A stretch of 64,000 nt of DNA from Burkholderia sp. BCC0506. Lineage in GTDB: Bacteria; Pseudomonadota; Gammaproteobacteria; Burkholderiales; Burkholderiaceae. The notes under the pieces were generated by a model. It saw only the letters and a program-made list of their open reading frames with translations. It ran no database searches and was not told the DNA's origin. The stretch lies in assembly GCF_902833145.1 (NCBI RefSeq), contig NZ_CADFEN010000005.1, positions 124,001 through 188,000 of the forward strand, in the 5' to 3' direction. A program made the position numbers and the translations under genes. Positions 8,935 to 18,717 of the stretch are shown piece after piece. The number at the start of each line of letters is the position of its first letter. Position 1 is the first letter of the stretch.

Positions 8935-10482
8935 TTACGTGTCGGCGCGCGGCGACGGATAAAAAAGGCGATTGATCAGCATGCGCACCGTCGGCGCGAG
9001 TTCGCCCGCGGTGAGCCCGGCCGGGCCGGTGCCGTTCGCGCTCAGCGTGTCGGCCGCGAGGCCGTGCAGATAGACGCCGGCCAGCGCGGCTTCGTACGGC
9101 GCGACCCGTTGCGCGAGCAGCGCGCCGGTCAGGCCGCCGAGCACGTCGCCGGTGCCGCCGGTGGCGAGCGCCGCGTTGCCGGTCGGGTTGATCGTCACGC
9201 GGCCGTCGGGCGCGGCAATCACCGTGCCCGAGCCTTTCAGCACGACGATGGCCGCGTAACGAGCGGCGAGCGCCTGTGCAGCCGCGACGCGATCGTCCTG
9301 CACGGCGGCCGTGTTGCTGCCGAGCAGGCGTGCGGCTTCGAGCGGATGCGGCGTCAGCACGCACGGACTGCCATGCGCGCCGCGCGCGGCGACGGCGGCG
9401 GCGAGATCCGCGTGCGTCGCGACGAGATTCAGCGCGTCGGCATCGAGCAACGTCGCGATGTCGCGCGCGAGCACGTCGCGCACGAGCGTCGCCGCCGCCT
9501 CGCGCGTGCCGAGCCCGCAACCGGCCGCGATTGCAGTCATCGCACCGAGGTCGACGGTGTCGGCCGGATGCAGCATCAGCTCGGGGAAGGGCGGGTCGTA
9601 CGGCGGCGCGCCTGCGCCAAGAAAGCCGACGTGCACCTTGCCGGCGCCCGCGAACAGCGCGGCGCGGGCGGCGAGGATCGGCGCGCCGCACATGCCCGTG
9701 TCGCCGCCGAGCACCGCGAGGCTGCCGTAGGTGCCCTTGTGGGACGCGAAGGCGCGCGCGGGCAGCGCCGCGGCGAATCGCGCCGGCGCATTCAGCACGA
9801 TCGCCGGCGCGGCGGGCGGCGCGACGTCGAGCGACGCGACGTGGATTTCGCCGGCGAGATCGCGGCCGTCGCCCGTGTAGAGGCCGGGCTTCGCGCCGAT
9901 GAAGGTGAGCGTGTGCGTGGCCGCGACGGCGACGCCCGCGCCGACGATCCGGCCCGTGTCGCTGTCGAGCCCGCTCGGCACGTCGAGCGCGAGCACGCGG
10001 CCGCCGCCGCGCGCATGGGCGGCGATGCGTGCGGCCTGCTCGGCGAACGCGCCGTCGAGCGCGCGGCCGAGACCGATGCCGAACATCCCGTCGACCACCC
10101 ACGCGTAGTCGCCCGGCGACGCGGGCGCGGTGGCCGACAGCGGCACGCCGGCCGAGCGCGCGAGACCGAGTGCCCATTGCGCGTCGTCCGGCTTGACCGG
10201 CACCGGCATCCACGCGTGCGTGGCCACGCCGAGCTGCTGGAGATGCGCGGCGGCCACCAGCGCGTCGCCGCCGTTGTTGCCGGGGCCGACCGCGAACCAG
10301 ACGGGGCGCTCGTCGCCGGCGACGCGCTCGGACAGCCAGCGCGCGGCCGCGGCGCCGGCGCGGCCCATCAGCGTGTGGGGCGGCAGCGCGGCGGTGGCGT
10401 CGGCTTCGGCCGCGCGCAGGTCGGCGACGCGCAGCAGTGCGATCGGCTCGGAATCGGGAAGCGGCGGGCGGGTAACGGTCAT
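8935..10482 (-). CDS. nnrD: Bifunctional NAD(P)HX epimerase / ADP-dependent NAD(P)HX dehydratase
   Basis: A 515-residue fusion that repairs hydrated NADH and NADPH. The N-terminal half (about 1-225) is the YjeF_N epimerase domain with FAVGPGNNGGDALV. The C-terminal half (about 240-510) is a ribokinase-like dehydratase with LTPHPLEAARL and NAALATGGTGDVLGG, the last carrying the catalytic aspartate of the family. The fused order is the usual bacterial one (NnrE-NnrD, YjeF). It sits between pgi and a flavin dehydrogenase on the same strand, with gaps large enough for separate promoters. Composition is very rich in Ala and Gly but typical of this genome. Confidence 0.93.
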   Translation of the reverse strand: MTVTRPPLPDSEPIALLRVADLRAAEADATAALPPHTLMGRAGAAAARWLSERVAGDERPVWFAVGPGNNGGDALVAAAHLQQLGVATHAWMPVPVKPDDAQWALGLARSAGVPLSATAPASPGDYAWVVDGMFGIGLGRALDGAFAEQAARIAAHARGGGRVLALDVPSGLDSDTGRIVGAGVAVAATHTLTFIGAKPGLYTGDGRDLAGEIHVASLDVAPPAAPAIVLNAPARFAAALPARAFASHKGTYGSLAVLGGDTGMCGAPILAARAALFAGAGKVHVGFLGAGAPPYDPPFPELMLHPADTVDLGAMTAIAAGCGLGTREAAATLVRDVLARDIATLLDADALNLVATHADLAAAVAARGAHGSPCVLTPHPLEAARLLGSNTAAVQDDRVAAAQALAARYAAIVVLKGSGTVIAAPDGRVTINPTGNAALATGGTGDVLGGLTGALLAQRVAPYEAALAGVYLHGLAADTLSANGTGPAGLTAGELAPTVRMLINRLFYPSPRADT

Positions 10483-10534
10483 CGCGGGATCGTGGCGGCT
10501 GCCAAGGATGCCGCCACGGGCCGGCCCGCGGCGG

Positions 10535-11836
10535 TCAGGTCGTGAAGCGGCCGGCGCTCAGCGCGGCGAGCGTATCGGCGGGCCAGTGCTGGACGTTGCC
10601 GCCCAGATAGTCGGCCACCACTTTAGCAGACCCGCACGCGAGGCCCCAGCCGGCCGGGCCGTGGCCGAAATTGACGAATACGCGCGGATGCGGGGTCGGA
10701 CCCACGATGGGCAGGCCGTCCGGCGACAGCAGCTGCATGCCGCGCCACGACAGCGCGGCCGAGATCTTCGCCGCGCCCGGCACCCAGTCATGGACGGCCT
10801 GGCCGAGCAGCGCGAGCGCGGCCTCGGACAGCGGCTCGGCGAGCGGTTTCGCGGTGTCGGCGAGGCCCTGCAGCACGGCGCCGCCGCCGACGCGCAGCCG
10901 CTGATGGGTGCGCGTGATCGAGATCCGCTTGATCGAATCGACGACGCACAGGTGCGGCGAGTGTTCTTCGTACGCGACCGGCGCGGTGAGCGTATGGATG
11001 CGCACCGGGTGCAGCGGCAGGCGCCAGCCGAGCCGTTCGAGCAGCGGGAGGCTGCCGGCGCCGGCGGCGACCACGATCGCGTCGGCGGACATCACGTCGA
11101 CCTCGTGCGCCTTCGTCGCGCGCCGATCGCCCGGCGGCACGAGTTCGACCGCGGCACGGCCGTTGTCGACGCGGATCGCGGCGACGTCCGCGCCGAAGCG
11201 GAACTGCACGCCATGCTCGTCGAGGGTCTGCTTGACCAGTTTCGCGAACAGCGGGCAGTTGCCGGTGCGCTCGGTTTCGAGCAGCACGCCGCCCGCAAAG
11301 CCGGGCTCGGCCGGCACCGACGGTTCGAGCGCCGCGCATTCGTCCGCGGTGAGCGTGCGGTGCGGCTGGTCGAGCGTGCGCAGCAGGTCGAGCGCCGGCT
11401 GCAGCGCGTCCCAGTCGTGCGGATCGCGCACGACGTGCAGGATGCCGGGCTTCTGCTCGAATTCGAGCGCGAGGCGCGCCTCGATATCGGCGAGCGTGTC
11501 GCGCGACACGTCGATCAGCGGGCGCAGCCGCGCGTACTGCGCGGCGAACGCGTCGGGCTCGCGCAGCGTGCCGAGTTGCTTGACGAAGCGGCGCACGCCG
11601 CCGTTGAAGCCCGGCTTGTAGACGATGCCGCTGTCGCGCGGCTGGCGCTGGCGCATGAACGTCGGGCCGAACCAGACGTCGAGCGGGCTCGGCAGCAGCG
11701 CGCCGCCGTCGCCGTAGGTCGCGCCTTGCGCGACGGTCGCGTGGCGTTCGACCACGCACACGCGATGGCCGGCCGCGCGCAGCTGGTAGGCGGTGGCGAC
11801 GCCGCTGATTCCGCCGCCGATGACGATGACATCCAT
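10535..11836 (-). CDS. FAD-dependent D-amino acid dehydrogenase (DadA-like)
   Basis: A 433-residue flavoprotein of the DAO family. The N-terminal dinucleotide-binding motif VIGGGISGVATAYQL starts at residue 5, followed by the conserved ERHATVAQGATYGDGGALLPS. A C-terminal FAD-binding block is also present (GHGPAGWGLACGSAKVVADYL). Proteins of this type oxidise D-amino acids to 2-oxo acids and ammonia at the inner membrane and pass electrons to the respiratory chain. The ATG at 11836 is chosen because it precedes the Rossmann motif directly; longer open frames upstream run into low-complexity sequence. No alanine racemase is adjacent, so this may be a DadA paralogue rather than the catabolic DadA itself. 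Confidence 0.85.
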   Translation of the reverse strand: MDVIVIGGGISGVATAYQLRAAGHRVCVVERHATVAQGATYGDGGALLPSPLDVWFGPTFMRQRQPRDSGIVYKPGFNGGVRRFVKQLGTLREPDAFAAQYARLRPLIDVSRDTLADIEARLALEFEQKPGILHVVRDPHDWDALQPALDLLRTLDQPHRTLTADECAALEPSVPAEPGFAGGVLLETERTGNCPLFAKLVKQTLDEHGVQFRFGADVAAIRVDNGRAAVELVPPGDRRATKAHEVDVMSADAIVVAAGAGSLPLLERLGWRLPLHPVRIHTLTAPVAYEEHSPHLCVVDSIKRISITRTHQRLRVGGGAVLQGLADTAKPLAEPLSEAALALLGQAVHDWVPGAAKISAALSWRGMQLLSPDGLPIVGPTPHPRVFVNFGHGPAGWGLACGSAKVVADYLGGNVQHWPADTLAALSAGRFTT

Positions 11837-12162
11837 GGATTGCTTCGATGACGGGCGGCGCGTACGCCACCCGGTGAGAATTCGCTGAGGGCCGGGCCCG
11901 GTGAACCCGGAATGATAGCGCCAAAAGGGCGCGAGCCGGCGCCGGCCGAGCTCGGGCCGTGCGGGCGCGCCGTGGCGGCCGGCGCGCGGGCCGGGCGGGC
12001 CGGCCCGGCGGTCGGCCGTGCGCAGCGCGCGCCCGGGCACCGGTGCGGTGCATGGGGACCGCCGATCGGCCGGTCTTGGACGCCCGACTTCCGGGTATAA
12101 TTACGGCCTTCCTTTCGCCCCACGTCGCCACTTCGCGCGACTCATCGACGTCAGTCCAGCCC
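11837..12162. other. Divergent intergenic region dadA-like / purL
   Basis: 326 bp without a gene. The middle (about 11935-12060) is an extremely GC-rich, low-complexity stretch with no convincing reading frame. The purL-proximal part contains a perfect TATAAT. Nothing else recognisable was seen. Confidence 0.6.
12076..12101 (+). promoter_or_regulatory. Candidate purL promoter
   Basis: A perfect -10 hexamer TATAAT at 12096-12101, preceded by TTGGAC at 12076-12081. The 14-nt spacer is short, so the true -35 may be a weaker overlapping hexamer. It would give a leader of about 55 nt. No PurR-like palindrome is evident. Confidence 0.45.
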
Positions 12163-15100
12163 ATGGCTCACTTCTCGTGTTTTCCCGGCGCTTCGGCCCT
12201 CTCCGATTTCCGTCAAACCCGCCTGCTCGACACGCTCAGGCAAATCGACGCCAACATCGTCGCGGTGCGCGGCCAGTTCCTGCACTTCGTCAATGCGGCC
12301 GAGCCGCTGTCGGCCGACGACAGCGCCCGCATCGATGCGCTGATGCACTACGGCGAGCCGTTCCAGCCGGCGGGCGAGAAGGGTGCGACCGAAACCTTCG
12401 TCGTGCTGCCGCGCTTCGGCACGGTCTCGCCGTGGGCGAGCAAGGCGACCGACATCGCGCAGCACTGCGGCCTCACGCACGTGCGCCGCATCGAGCGCGG
12501 CGTCGAATTCACGGTCACGCTGAAGTCGGGCCTGCTCGGCGGCAAGAAGGCGCTGTCGGACGACGCGCGCGCGGCCGTCGCGGCCGCGCTGCATGACCGG
12601 ATGACCGAAAGCGTGGTCGCGGCGCGCGACGACGCGAAGCACCTGTTCGACGAACTGCCGGCCAAGCCGCTCACGACCGTCGACGTGCTGGGCGTCGGCC
12701 GCGGCGCGCTCGAGCGTGCGAACGTCGAGCTGGGCCTCGCGCTCGCCGACGACGAGATCGACTACCTGGTCGACGCGTTCCGCAAGCTCGAACGCAACCC
12801 GACCGACGTCGAACTGATGATGTTCGCGCAGGCGAACAGCGAACACTGCCGCCACAAGATCTTCAATGCGCAGTGGACGATCGACGGCGAAGCGCAGGAC
12901 ATGTCGCTGTTCGCGATGATCCGCAACACCGAGAAGCTGAGCCCACAGGGCACGATCGTCGCGTATTCGGACAACTCGTCGATCATGGTCGGCGCCGAAG
13001 CCGAGCGCTGGTTCCCGCGCAAGACGGGGGCGGCCGGCGAGCCGGGCGAGCGCTACGGCCGCCACACCGAGCTCACGCATACGCTGATGAAGGTCGAGAC
13101 GCACAACCACCCGACGGCGATCTCGCCGTTCCCCGGTGCGGCGACCGGCGCAGGCGGCGAGATCCGCGACGAAGGCGCGACGGGCCGCGGCGCGCGTCCG
13201 AAGGCCGGCCTCACCGGCTTCACCGTGTCGAACCTCGACCTGCCCGACGCCCGCCGGTCGTGGGAAAACGATCGCGACGCCGCGCAGCCGGTGGCCGAGC
13301 GCAACCCGAACGAGCAGCACGGCCCGTACGGGCGTCCGGACCGCATCGCGTCGCCGCTGCAGATCATGATCGACGGCCCGCTCGGCGGCGCCGCGTTCAA
13401 CAACGAATTCGGCCGCCCGAACCTCGGCGGCTACTTCCGCGTGTACGAGCAGAACGTCGGCGGCACGGTGCACGGCTATCACAAGCCGATCATGATCGCG
13501 GGCGGCCTCGGCAACATCGCGGATCAACACACGCACAAGCACGACGTGCCGGCCGGCTCCCTGCTGATCCAGATCGGCGGCCCCGGCATGCGCATCGGCA
13601 TGGGCGGCGGCGCCGCGAGCTCGATGGCGACCGGCGCGAACACGGCCGAGCTCGACTTCGACTCGGTGCAGCGCGGCAACCCGGAAATCGAGCGTCGCGC
13701 GCAGGAAGTGATCAACGGCTGCTGGCAGCTCGGCGCGGAAAACCCGATCCTGAGCATCCACGACGTCGGCGCGGGCGGCCTGTCGAACGCGTTCCCCGAA
13801 ATCGTCGACGGCGCGGGCAAGGGCGCGCGCTTCGAGCTGCGCAAGGTCGCGCTCGAGGAATCGGGCCTGTCGCCGCGCGAAATCTGGTCGAACGAGGCGC
13901 AGGAGCGCTACGTGCTGGCGATCGCGCCGGCCGACCTGCCGCGCTTCGAGGCGATCTGCGCGCGCGAGCGCTGCCCGTTCGCGGTGGTCGGTGTCGCGAC
14001 CGACGAACGCCAGCTGAAGCTCGTCGACGACGAAGCGACGGGCGCCGACGCATACCCGGTCGACATGCCGATGGAAGTGCTGCTCGGCAAGCCGCCGCGC
14101 ATGCACCGCGACGTCGTGCGCGTGAAGACCGAGCGTGCGCCGGTCGACGTGACGGGCATCGCGTTGTCGGAAGTCGCGCTCGACGTGCTGAAGCACCCGA
14201 CGGTCGGCAGCAAGTCGTTCCTGATCACGATCGGCGACCGTTCGGTCGGCGGTACGTCGGTGCGCGACCAGATGGTCGGCCCGTGGCAGGTGCCGGTGGC
14301 CGACTGCGCGATCACCGCGCTCGACTACGCAGGCTTCAAGGGCGAGGCGATGACGATGGCCGAGCGCACGCCGCTCGCGGTGATCGACGCGCCGGCGTCG
14401 GGCCGCATGGCCGTCGGCGAGGCGATCACGAACATCGCGAGCGCGCCGATCGCGTCGCTCGACAAGCTGAAGCTGTCGGCGAACTGGATGGCCGCGTGCG
14501 GCACGGCCGGCGAAGACGCCGCGCTGTTCGACACGGTCAAGGCGATCGGCATGGAGCTGTGCCCGGCGCTCGGGATCGGCATCCCGGTCGGCAAGGATTC
14601 GCTGTCGATGAAGACGAAGTGGGACGAGCAGGGCGTCGCGAAGGAAGTGGTGTCGCCGGTGTCGCTGATCATCTCCGCGTTCGCGCCCGTCGAGGACGTG
14701 CGCCGCCATCTGACGCCGCAACTGCGCCGGGTGGCCGACGCGGGCGACAGCGTGCTGATCGCGATCGATCTCGGTCGCGGCAAGAACCGGATGGGTGGCA
14801 GCATCTTCGCGCAGGTCACGCAGCAGGTCGGCGACACGACGCCGGACGTCGACGACGCGGAAGACCTGAAGCGTTTCTTCAACGCGATCCAGTCGCTCAA
14901 TGCGCAGGACAAGCTGCTCGCGTACCACGATCGCTCGGACGGCGGCCTGTGGGCGACGGTGTGCGAAATGGCGTTCGCCGGCCACGCGGGCGTGTCGCTG
15001 AACGTCGACATGCTGACGCTCGACCCGAACCGCGAATCCGACTACGGCGACGCAAAGGACTGGGCGAAGCAGACGAGCGGCCGTCGCGACGACCGTACGC

Positions 15101-16227
15101 TGCGCGCGCTGTTCTCCGAAGAGCTCGGCGCCGTCGTGCAGGTGCGCGCGTCCGACCGCGACGCGGTGCTCGGTGCGCTGCGCGAATTCGGCCTGTCGAC
15201 GTGCTCGCACGTGATCGGCTCGGTCAACGATCGCGACGTGATCGAGGTGTACCGCGATGCGAAGAAGATCTTCGACGCACCGCGCACCGAACTCCATCGC
15301 GCATGGAGCGAAGTGAGCTGGCGCATCGCGCGCCTGCGCGACAACCCCGCCTGCGCGGATGCCGAATACGACGCGCTGCTCGATGCGGCCGATCCGGGCA
15401 TCTCGCCGGTGCTCACGTTCGATCCGGCCGACGACATCGCCGCGCCGTTCATCGCGACGGGCGCACGCCCGCGCGTCGCGATCCTGCGCGAGCAGGGCGT
15501 GAATTCGCATCTGGAAACGGCGTATGCGTTCGACCGCGCGGGCTTCGACGCGCACGACGTGCACATGAGCGACCTGCTCGCGGGCCGCGCGACGCTGGCC
15601 GATTTCGCGGGCGCGGTCGCGTGCGGCGGCTTCTCGTACGGCGACGTGCTGGGCGCGGGCGAAGGCTGGGCGAAGACGATCCGGTTCAACGCGAACCTCG
15701 CCGACATGTTCTCGGCGTTCTTCGCGCGCCCCGATACGTTCGCACTCGGTATCTGCAACGGCTGCCAGATGCTGTCGAGCATCGCGTCGATGATCCCGGG
15801 CGCTGAAGCGTGGCCGAAGTTCACGCGCAACAAGTCCGAGCAGTTCGAGGCGCGCTTCTCGTTCGTCGAAGTGGAGAAGTCGCCGTCGATCTTCTTCGCG
15901 GGGATGGAAGGTTCGCGGATTCCGGTCGCGGTCGCGCACGGCGAAGGCTATGCGGACTTCTCGCAGCAGGGCGACATCGATCGCGTCGCGGTCGCGATGC
16001 GCTACGTCGACCACCGCGGCGAAGCGACCGAGCGTTATCCGTTCAACCCGAACGGGTCGCCGGCCGGCATCACGTCGGTCACGACGGCCGACGGCCGCTT
16101 CTCGGTGCTGATGCCGCACATGGAGCGCGTGCATCGCACGGTCACGATGAGCTGGCACCCGGAAGGCTGGGGTGAGGCGAGCCCGTGGATGCGCGTGTTC
16201 CGCAACGCACGCCGCTGGATCGGCTGA
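12163..16227 (+). CDS. purL: Phosphoribosylformylglycinamidine synthase (large single-chain PurL)
   Basis: A 1354-residue enzyme of step 4 of de novo purine synthesis, converting FGAR, glutamine and ATP to FGAM. This is the long proteobacterial form with all domains on one chain. They are an N-terminal PurS-like and linker region, two AIRS-like halves (for example [46 protein letters not shown]), and a C-terminal class I glutamine amidotransferase. In the last domain GICNGCQ holds the nucleophile Cys1198, and SWHPEGWGE near the end supplies His and Glu. The start at 12163 (MAHFSCFPG) matches the family; in-frame upstream codons lie in low-complexity DNA. No other purine gene is adjacent. Confidence 0.98.
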   Translation: MAHFSCFPGASALSDFRQTRLLDTLRQIDANIVAVRGQFLHFVNAAEPLSADDSARIDALMHYGEPFQPAGEKGATETFVVLPRFGTVSPWASKATDIAQHCGLTHVRRIERGVEFTVTLKSGLLGGKKALSDDARAAVAAALHDRMTESVVAARDDAKHLFDELPAKPLTTVDVLGVGRGALERANVELGLALADDEIDYLVDAFRKLERNPTDVELMMFAQANSEHCRHKIFNAQWTIDGEAQDMSLFAMIRNTEKLSPQGTIVAYSDNSSIMVGAEAERWFPRKTGAAGEPGERYGRHTELTHTLMKVETHNHPTAISPFPGAATGAGGEIRDEGATGRGARPKAGLTGFTVSNLDLPDARRSWENDRDAAQPVAERNPNEQHGPYGRPDRIASPLQIMIDGPLGGAAFNNEFGRPNLGGYFRVYEQNVGGTVHGYHKPIMIAGGLGNIADQHTHKHDVPAGSLLIQIGGPGMRIGMGGGAASSMATGANTAELDFDSVQRGNPEIERRAQEVINGCWQLGAENPILSIHDVGAGGLSNAFPEIVDGAGKGARFELRKVALEESGLSPREIWSNEAQERYVLAIAPADLPRFEAICARERCPFAVVGVATDERQLKLVDDEATGADAYPVDMPMEVLLGKPPRMHRDVVRVKTERAPVDVTGIALSEVALDVLKHPTVGSKSFLITIGDRSVGGTSVRDQMVGPWQVPVADCAITALDYAGFKGEAMTMAERTPLAVIDAPASGRMAVGEAITNIASAPIASLDKLKLSANWMAACGTAGEDAALFDTVKAIGMELCPALGIGIPVGKDSLSMKTKWDEQGVAKEVVSPVSLIISAFAPVEDVRRHLTPQLRRVADAGDSVLIAIDLGRGKNRMGGSIFAQVTQQVGDTTPDVDDAEDLKRFFNAIQSLNAQDKLLAYHDRSDGGLWATVCEMAFAGHAGVSLNVDMLTLDPNRESDYGDAKDWAKQTSGRRDDRTLRALFSEELGAVVQVRASDRDAVLGALREFGLSTCSHVIGSVNDRDVIEVYRDAKKIFDAPRTELHRAWSEVSWRIARLRDNPACADAEYDALLDAADPGISPVLTFDPADDIAAPFIATGARPRVAILREQGVNSHLETAYAFDRAGFDAHDVHMSDLLAGRATLADFAGAVACGGFSYGDVLGAGEGWAKTIRFNANLADMFSAFFARPDTFALGICNGCQMLSSIASMIPGAEAWPKFTRNKSEQFEARFSFVEVEKSPSIFFAGMEGSRIPVAVAHGEGYADFSQQGDIDRVAVAMRYVDHRGEATERYPFNPNGSPAGITSVTTADGRFSVLMPHMERVHRTVTMSWHPEGWGEASPWMRVFRNARRWIG

Positions 16228-16232
16228 TCCGG

Positions 16233-16778
16233 ATGATGTTCGACCCGAACGCGCCGGTCGAGGTCGTCACGCTGCGTGACGAGCGTGCGAGCGAGGCCGA
16301 CGCGATCGGCCGCGTGATCCGCGCGGCGTTCGCGGGCGCGCCGCAGGGCGGGGCGTTCGAGCAGCGCATCGTCGAGACGCTGCGTGCCGACGGTGCGCTG
16401 AGCGTGTCGCTCGTCGCGGAGCGCGACGGGCGTATCGTCGGGCACGTCGCGTTCTCGCCGGTGGCGATCGGCGATGCGCCGGCCGGCAGCCAGCAGTGGT
16501 ACGGGCTCGCGCCGCTCGCGGTGCGGCCCGATTGCCAGCGGCAGAGCATCGGTGCGGGGCTCGTGCGCACGGGGCTCGACGCGTTGCGCCGGCTCGGCGC
16601 GCGCGGTTGCGTGGTGCTCGGCGAGCCGGCGTACTACGCGCGTTTCGGGTTCGAGCCGCACGGCGACCTCGTGTTTCCAGGCGTGCCGGCCGCGAATTTC
16701 CTCGCGCTGCCGTTCGACGAATCGGTCCCGATGCCGTCAGGCGACGTGCGCTACCACCGCGTGTTTTATCCCGCGTAG
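16233..16778 (+). CDS. GNAT family N-acetyltransferase (YhbS-like)
   Basis: A 181-residue single-domain acetyltransferase. The acetyl-CoA loop is visible as LAVRPDCQRQSIGAGLV, followed by the conserved CVVLGEPAYYARFGFE that is typical of the YhbS branch. The substrate cannot be read from the sequence. It starts 5 bases after the purL stop codon at either of two adjacent ATGs (16233 or 16236), so it is probably co-transcribed with purL. An upstream in-frame ATG inside purL (16185) is less likely. It ends just before an intrinsic terminator. Confidence 0.85.
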   Translation: MMFDPNAPVEVVTLRDERASEADAIGRVIRAAFAGAPQGGAFEQRIVETLRADGALSVSLVAERDGRIVGHVAFSPVAIGDAPAGSQQWYGLAPLAVRPDCQRQSIGAGLVRTGLDALRRLGARGCVVLGEPAYYARFGFEPHGDLVFPGVPAANFLALPFDESVPMPSGDVRYHRVFYPA

Positions 16779-16811
16779 CGAACGCCGCGAGCGGGAGACG
16801 CCCGGTACGGG

Positions 16812-16838
16812 AAAAGCCGCTCTTCGGAGCGGCTTTTT
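16812..16838 (+). terminator. Intrinsic terminator of the purL-GNAT unit
   Basis: An AAAAGCCGCTC / GAGCGGCTTTTT hairpin with a TTCG loop, a strong stable tetraloop terminator. It is the reverse complement of the element at 16897-16922. Confidence 0.9.
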
Positions 16839-16896
16839 ATTGCGCGTCGGTCGAGCACCGCCGCATCGCAACACCCATGTTCATGCGCGCCAAAAG

Positions 16897-16922
16897 AAAA
16901 AGCCGCTCCGAAGAGCGGCTTG
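16897..16922 (-). terminator. Intrinsic terminator of the minus-strand parvulin unit
   Basis: An AAAAAGCCGCTC / GAGCGGCTT hairpin with a CGAA loop, read on the minus strand as a TTCG tetraloop followed by TTTTTCTTTT. It mirrors the terminator at 16812-16838 and ends transcription arriving from the gene at 16950-17732. Confidence 0.85.
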
Positions 16923-16949
16923 GCGATGCGCATGTGACGCGCGCCGGCG

Positions 16950-17732
16950 TTACTGGATCTTCGCCTGCTGGCGCAGGCCTTCCTCGAACGCCTGCAGCTT
17001 CTGCTGCACGAGCTGCTGCGCGATCTGCGCCTTCACCTGGTCGAACGGTGGCGGCGCGATGTCGCGGATGTCGTCGACGCGGATGATGTGCCAGCCGAAC
17101 TGCGTCTTCACCGGCGTGTCGGTCATCTGGCCTTTCTGCAGCTTCTGCGCGGCCGCCGCGAATTCCGGCACGTACGCCTTCGGGTCGGACCAGTCGAGAT
17201 CGCCGCCGTTCTTGCCCGAACCCGGATCCTTCGAGTATTGCTTCGCGAGATCCTCGAACTTCGCGCCGCCCTTGATCTTCGCGATCAGGTCCTTCGCCTG
17301 CTGCTCGTTGTCGACGAGGATGTGGTGCAGGTGATACTCGCGGTTGCCGCCCACGCCCTTGACGAGTTCGTCGTAGCGCGCCTTCACTTCGGCGTCGGTC
17401 GGCTGGTTCTTCTTCAGGAAGCTCTCGATCATCGAGCGCAGCACGACGGTCTGCTGCGCGACGGCGACTTGCGCCTTCACGTCCGGACGGTTCGGGATGC
17501 CTTCGCGGATCGCTTCCTGCATCAGGATTTCGCGGTTCACGAGTTCCTGGCGCACGGCCTGCTGCAGTTGCGGGCCGTCGGTCTGGCCTTGCTGGACGAG
17601 CTGCGCGACCATCGCGTCGGCGCGCGACTTCGGAATCGGCGTGCCGTTGACGACGGCGATGTTCTGGGCGAATGCCGGTGCCGCTGCAAAAGCAGCCGCC
17701 GCGACCCACAGGCGGGGGGAGGTCAGGATCAT
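16950..17732 (-). CDS. Periplasmic parvulin-type peptidyl-prolyl cis-trans isomerase (SurA/PrsA-like)
   Basis: A 260-residue exported foldase. A signal peptide ends near APAFA-QN (about residue 22). It is followed by a small N-terminal chaperone segment and a parvulin domain at about 130-225 with YHLHHILV, GGDLDW and FGWHIIRV. The C-terminus is a Gln-rich helix. It is not SurA itself, which has two parvulin domains, and is closest in layout to the PrsA-like parvulins widespread in Burkholderia. It lies 18 nt downstream of the bolA-like gene in the same direction, forming a yciB-bolA-parvulin unit. It presumably assists folding of outer-membrane or exported proteins. Confidence 0.9.
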   Translation of the reverse strand: MILTSPRLWVAAAAFAAAPAFAQNIAVVNGTPIPKSRADAMVAQLVQQGQTDGPQLQQAVRQELVNREILMQEAIREGIPNRPDVKAQVAVAQQTVVLRSMIESFLKKNQPTDAEVKARYDELVKGVGGNREYHLHHILVDNEQQAKDLIAKIKGGAKFEDLAKQYSKDPGSGKNGGDLDWSDPKAYVPEFAAAAQKLQKGQMTDTPVKTQFGWHIIRVDDIRDIAPPPFDQVKAQIAQQLVQQKLQAFEEGLRQQAKIQ

Positions 17733-17750
17733 CGGGAATTCCTAATGAGA

Positions 17751-18059
17751 CTAGATTGAAGATTCGTTGAATTCTTCGGGCGTGTAAGCCACGATCGCGA
17801 GCGCGTGAATGCCGCGCTGCATCGCATCAGCGAGCGCATCATACACCAGCCGGTGCCGCGCGACGCGCGGCTTGCCCGCGAACGCGGACGATACGATCGT
17901 GACCGTGAAGTGGCCGCCGGCGGCGGCACCCGCGTGACCCGCATGCTGCGCGCTGTCGTCGCGCACGGTGAGCGACAGCGGCGCGAGCGACGCGGTGAGG
18001 CGCGCTTCGATCAGCGCGATGCGTTCGTCGGGGGAGGCGTGGAGAAAGGCGTCGCTCAT
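17751..18059 (-). CDS. BolA family protein
   Basis: A 102-residue small cytoplasmic protein with the BolA fold. Markers are RIALIEARLTASLAPLSLTVRDDS, the central HFTVTIVSSAFAGKPRVARH and the C-terminal IHALAIVAYTPEEF. BolA proteins pair with monothiol glutaredoxins in Fe-S handling and influence cell shape and stress responses; no glutaredoxin gene is next to this one. The start lies one base from the yciB stop codon, so translation is probably coupled. An Ala/Gly/His-rich insertion (AQHAGHAGAAAGG) sits before the conserved core. Confidence 0.9.
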   Translation of the reverse strand: MSDAFLHASPDERIALIEARLTASLAPLSLTVRDDSAQHAGHAGAAAGGHFTVTIVSSAFAGKPRVARHRLVYDALADAMQRGIHALAIVAYTPEEFNESSI

Positions 18060-18060
18060 G

Positions 18061-18591
18061 TCACTCGTCCTTCAGGTACTTCGTGAGCCACAGGCTCTGC
18101 AGGATGATGAACACGACCATTGCGCCCGTCGTACCGAACAGCTTGAAGTTCACCCATTGCGATTCGGTGAAGTTGTGCACGACGTACAGGTTCGCGACGC
18201 CGAGCACCGCGAAGAACAGCGCCCACGCGAGGTTCAGCTTGTCCCACACGGGCGACGGCAGCGTGAGCTGCTTGCCCATCATCTTTTCGATCAGGTTCTT
18301 GCTGAACGCATAACGCGCGGCGAGCAACCCGATCGCAAACAGCCAGTACAGCACAGTCGGTTTCCATTGAATGAATTTCTCGTCATGCAGGACGAGGGTG
18401 GCGCCACCGAACACGACGATCACGCCGAGGCTGACCCACAGCATCGTGTCGACCTTCCGGTGCCGGAAGGCGACCCATGCGACCTGGGCCAGTGTCGCGA
18501 CGATCGCGACGGCGGTGGCGGTAAAGATGCCCCAGACCTTGAAGGCGACAAAAAACAGGATGATCGGAAACAGATCGAACAGGAATTTCAT
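18061..18591 (-). CDS. yciB: Inner-membrane septation protein YciB (IspZ)
   Basis: A 176-residue polytopic membrane protein of the YciB/IspZ family, linked to cell-envelope synthesis and septation. It opens with the family hallmark [18 protein letters not shown]. Hydrophobic segments lie at about 5-20, 24-40, 50-68, 75-92, 118-137 and 148-168. Length is normal. It is the first gene of the yciB-bolA-parvulin unit. A perfect 11-bp hairpin (18608-18633) lies 16 nt upstream of the start codon, and no good ribosome-binding site is visible between them. Confidence 0.92.
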   Translation of the reverse strand: MKFLFDLFPIILFFVAFKVWGIFTATAVAIVATLAQVAWVAFRHRKVDTMLWVSLGVIVVFGGATLVLHDEKFIQWKPTVLYWLFAIGLLAARYAFSKNLIEKMMGKQLTLPSPVWDKLNLAWALFFAVLGVANLYVVHNFTESQWVNFKLFGTTGAMVVFIILQSLWLTKYLKDE

Positions 18592-18607
18592 GGCGCTCGC
18601 AGCTGCG

Positions 18608-18633
18608 TGACAGGCCGCTCGCGCGGCCTGTCA
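18608..18633. other. Perfect hairpin directly upstream of yciB
   Basis: An 11-bp perfect inverted repeat, TGACAGGCCGC / GCGGCCTGTCA, around TCGC. No T-run follows on either strand, so it is not a standard terminator. On the minus strand it sits 16 nt before the yciB start codon, where it could influence mRNA stability or translation. Confidence 0.6.
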
Positions 18634-18717
18634 TCGTTGTAGGGACCCGCCAGGCATCGCCGTTGCGGAGCGGGGCGGTCTGCCCGGGCTGGCCACCCGG
18701 TAGATCGGCCCGGCCGC

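Noticed and set aside
12151-16158. A 1335-codon minus-strand open frame across purL
   Set aside because: Again an antisense shadow. Very high Arg, Asp and His content, no recognisable motif, and purL explains the whole interval.
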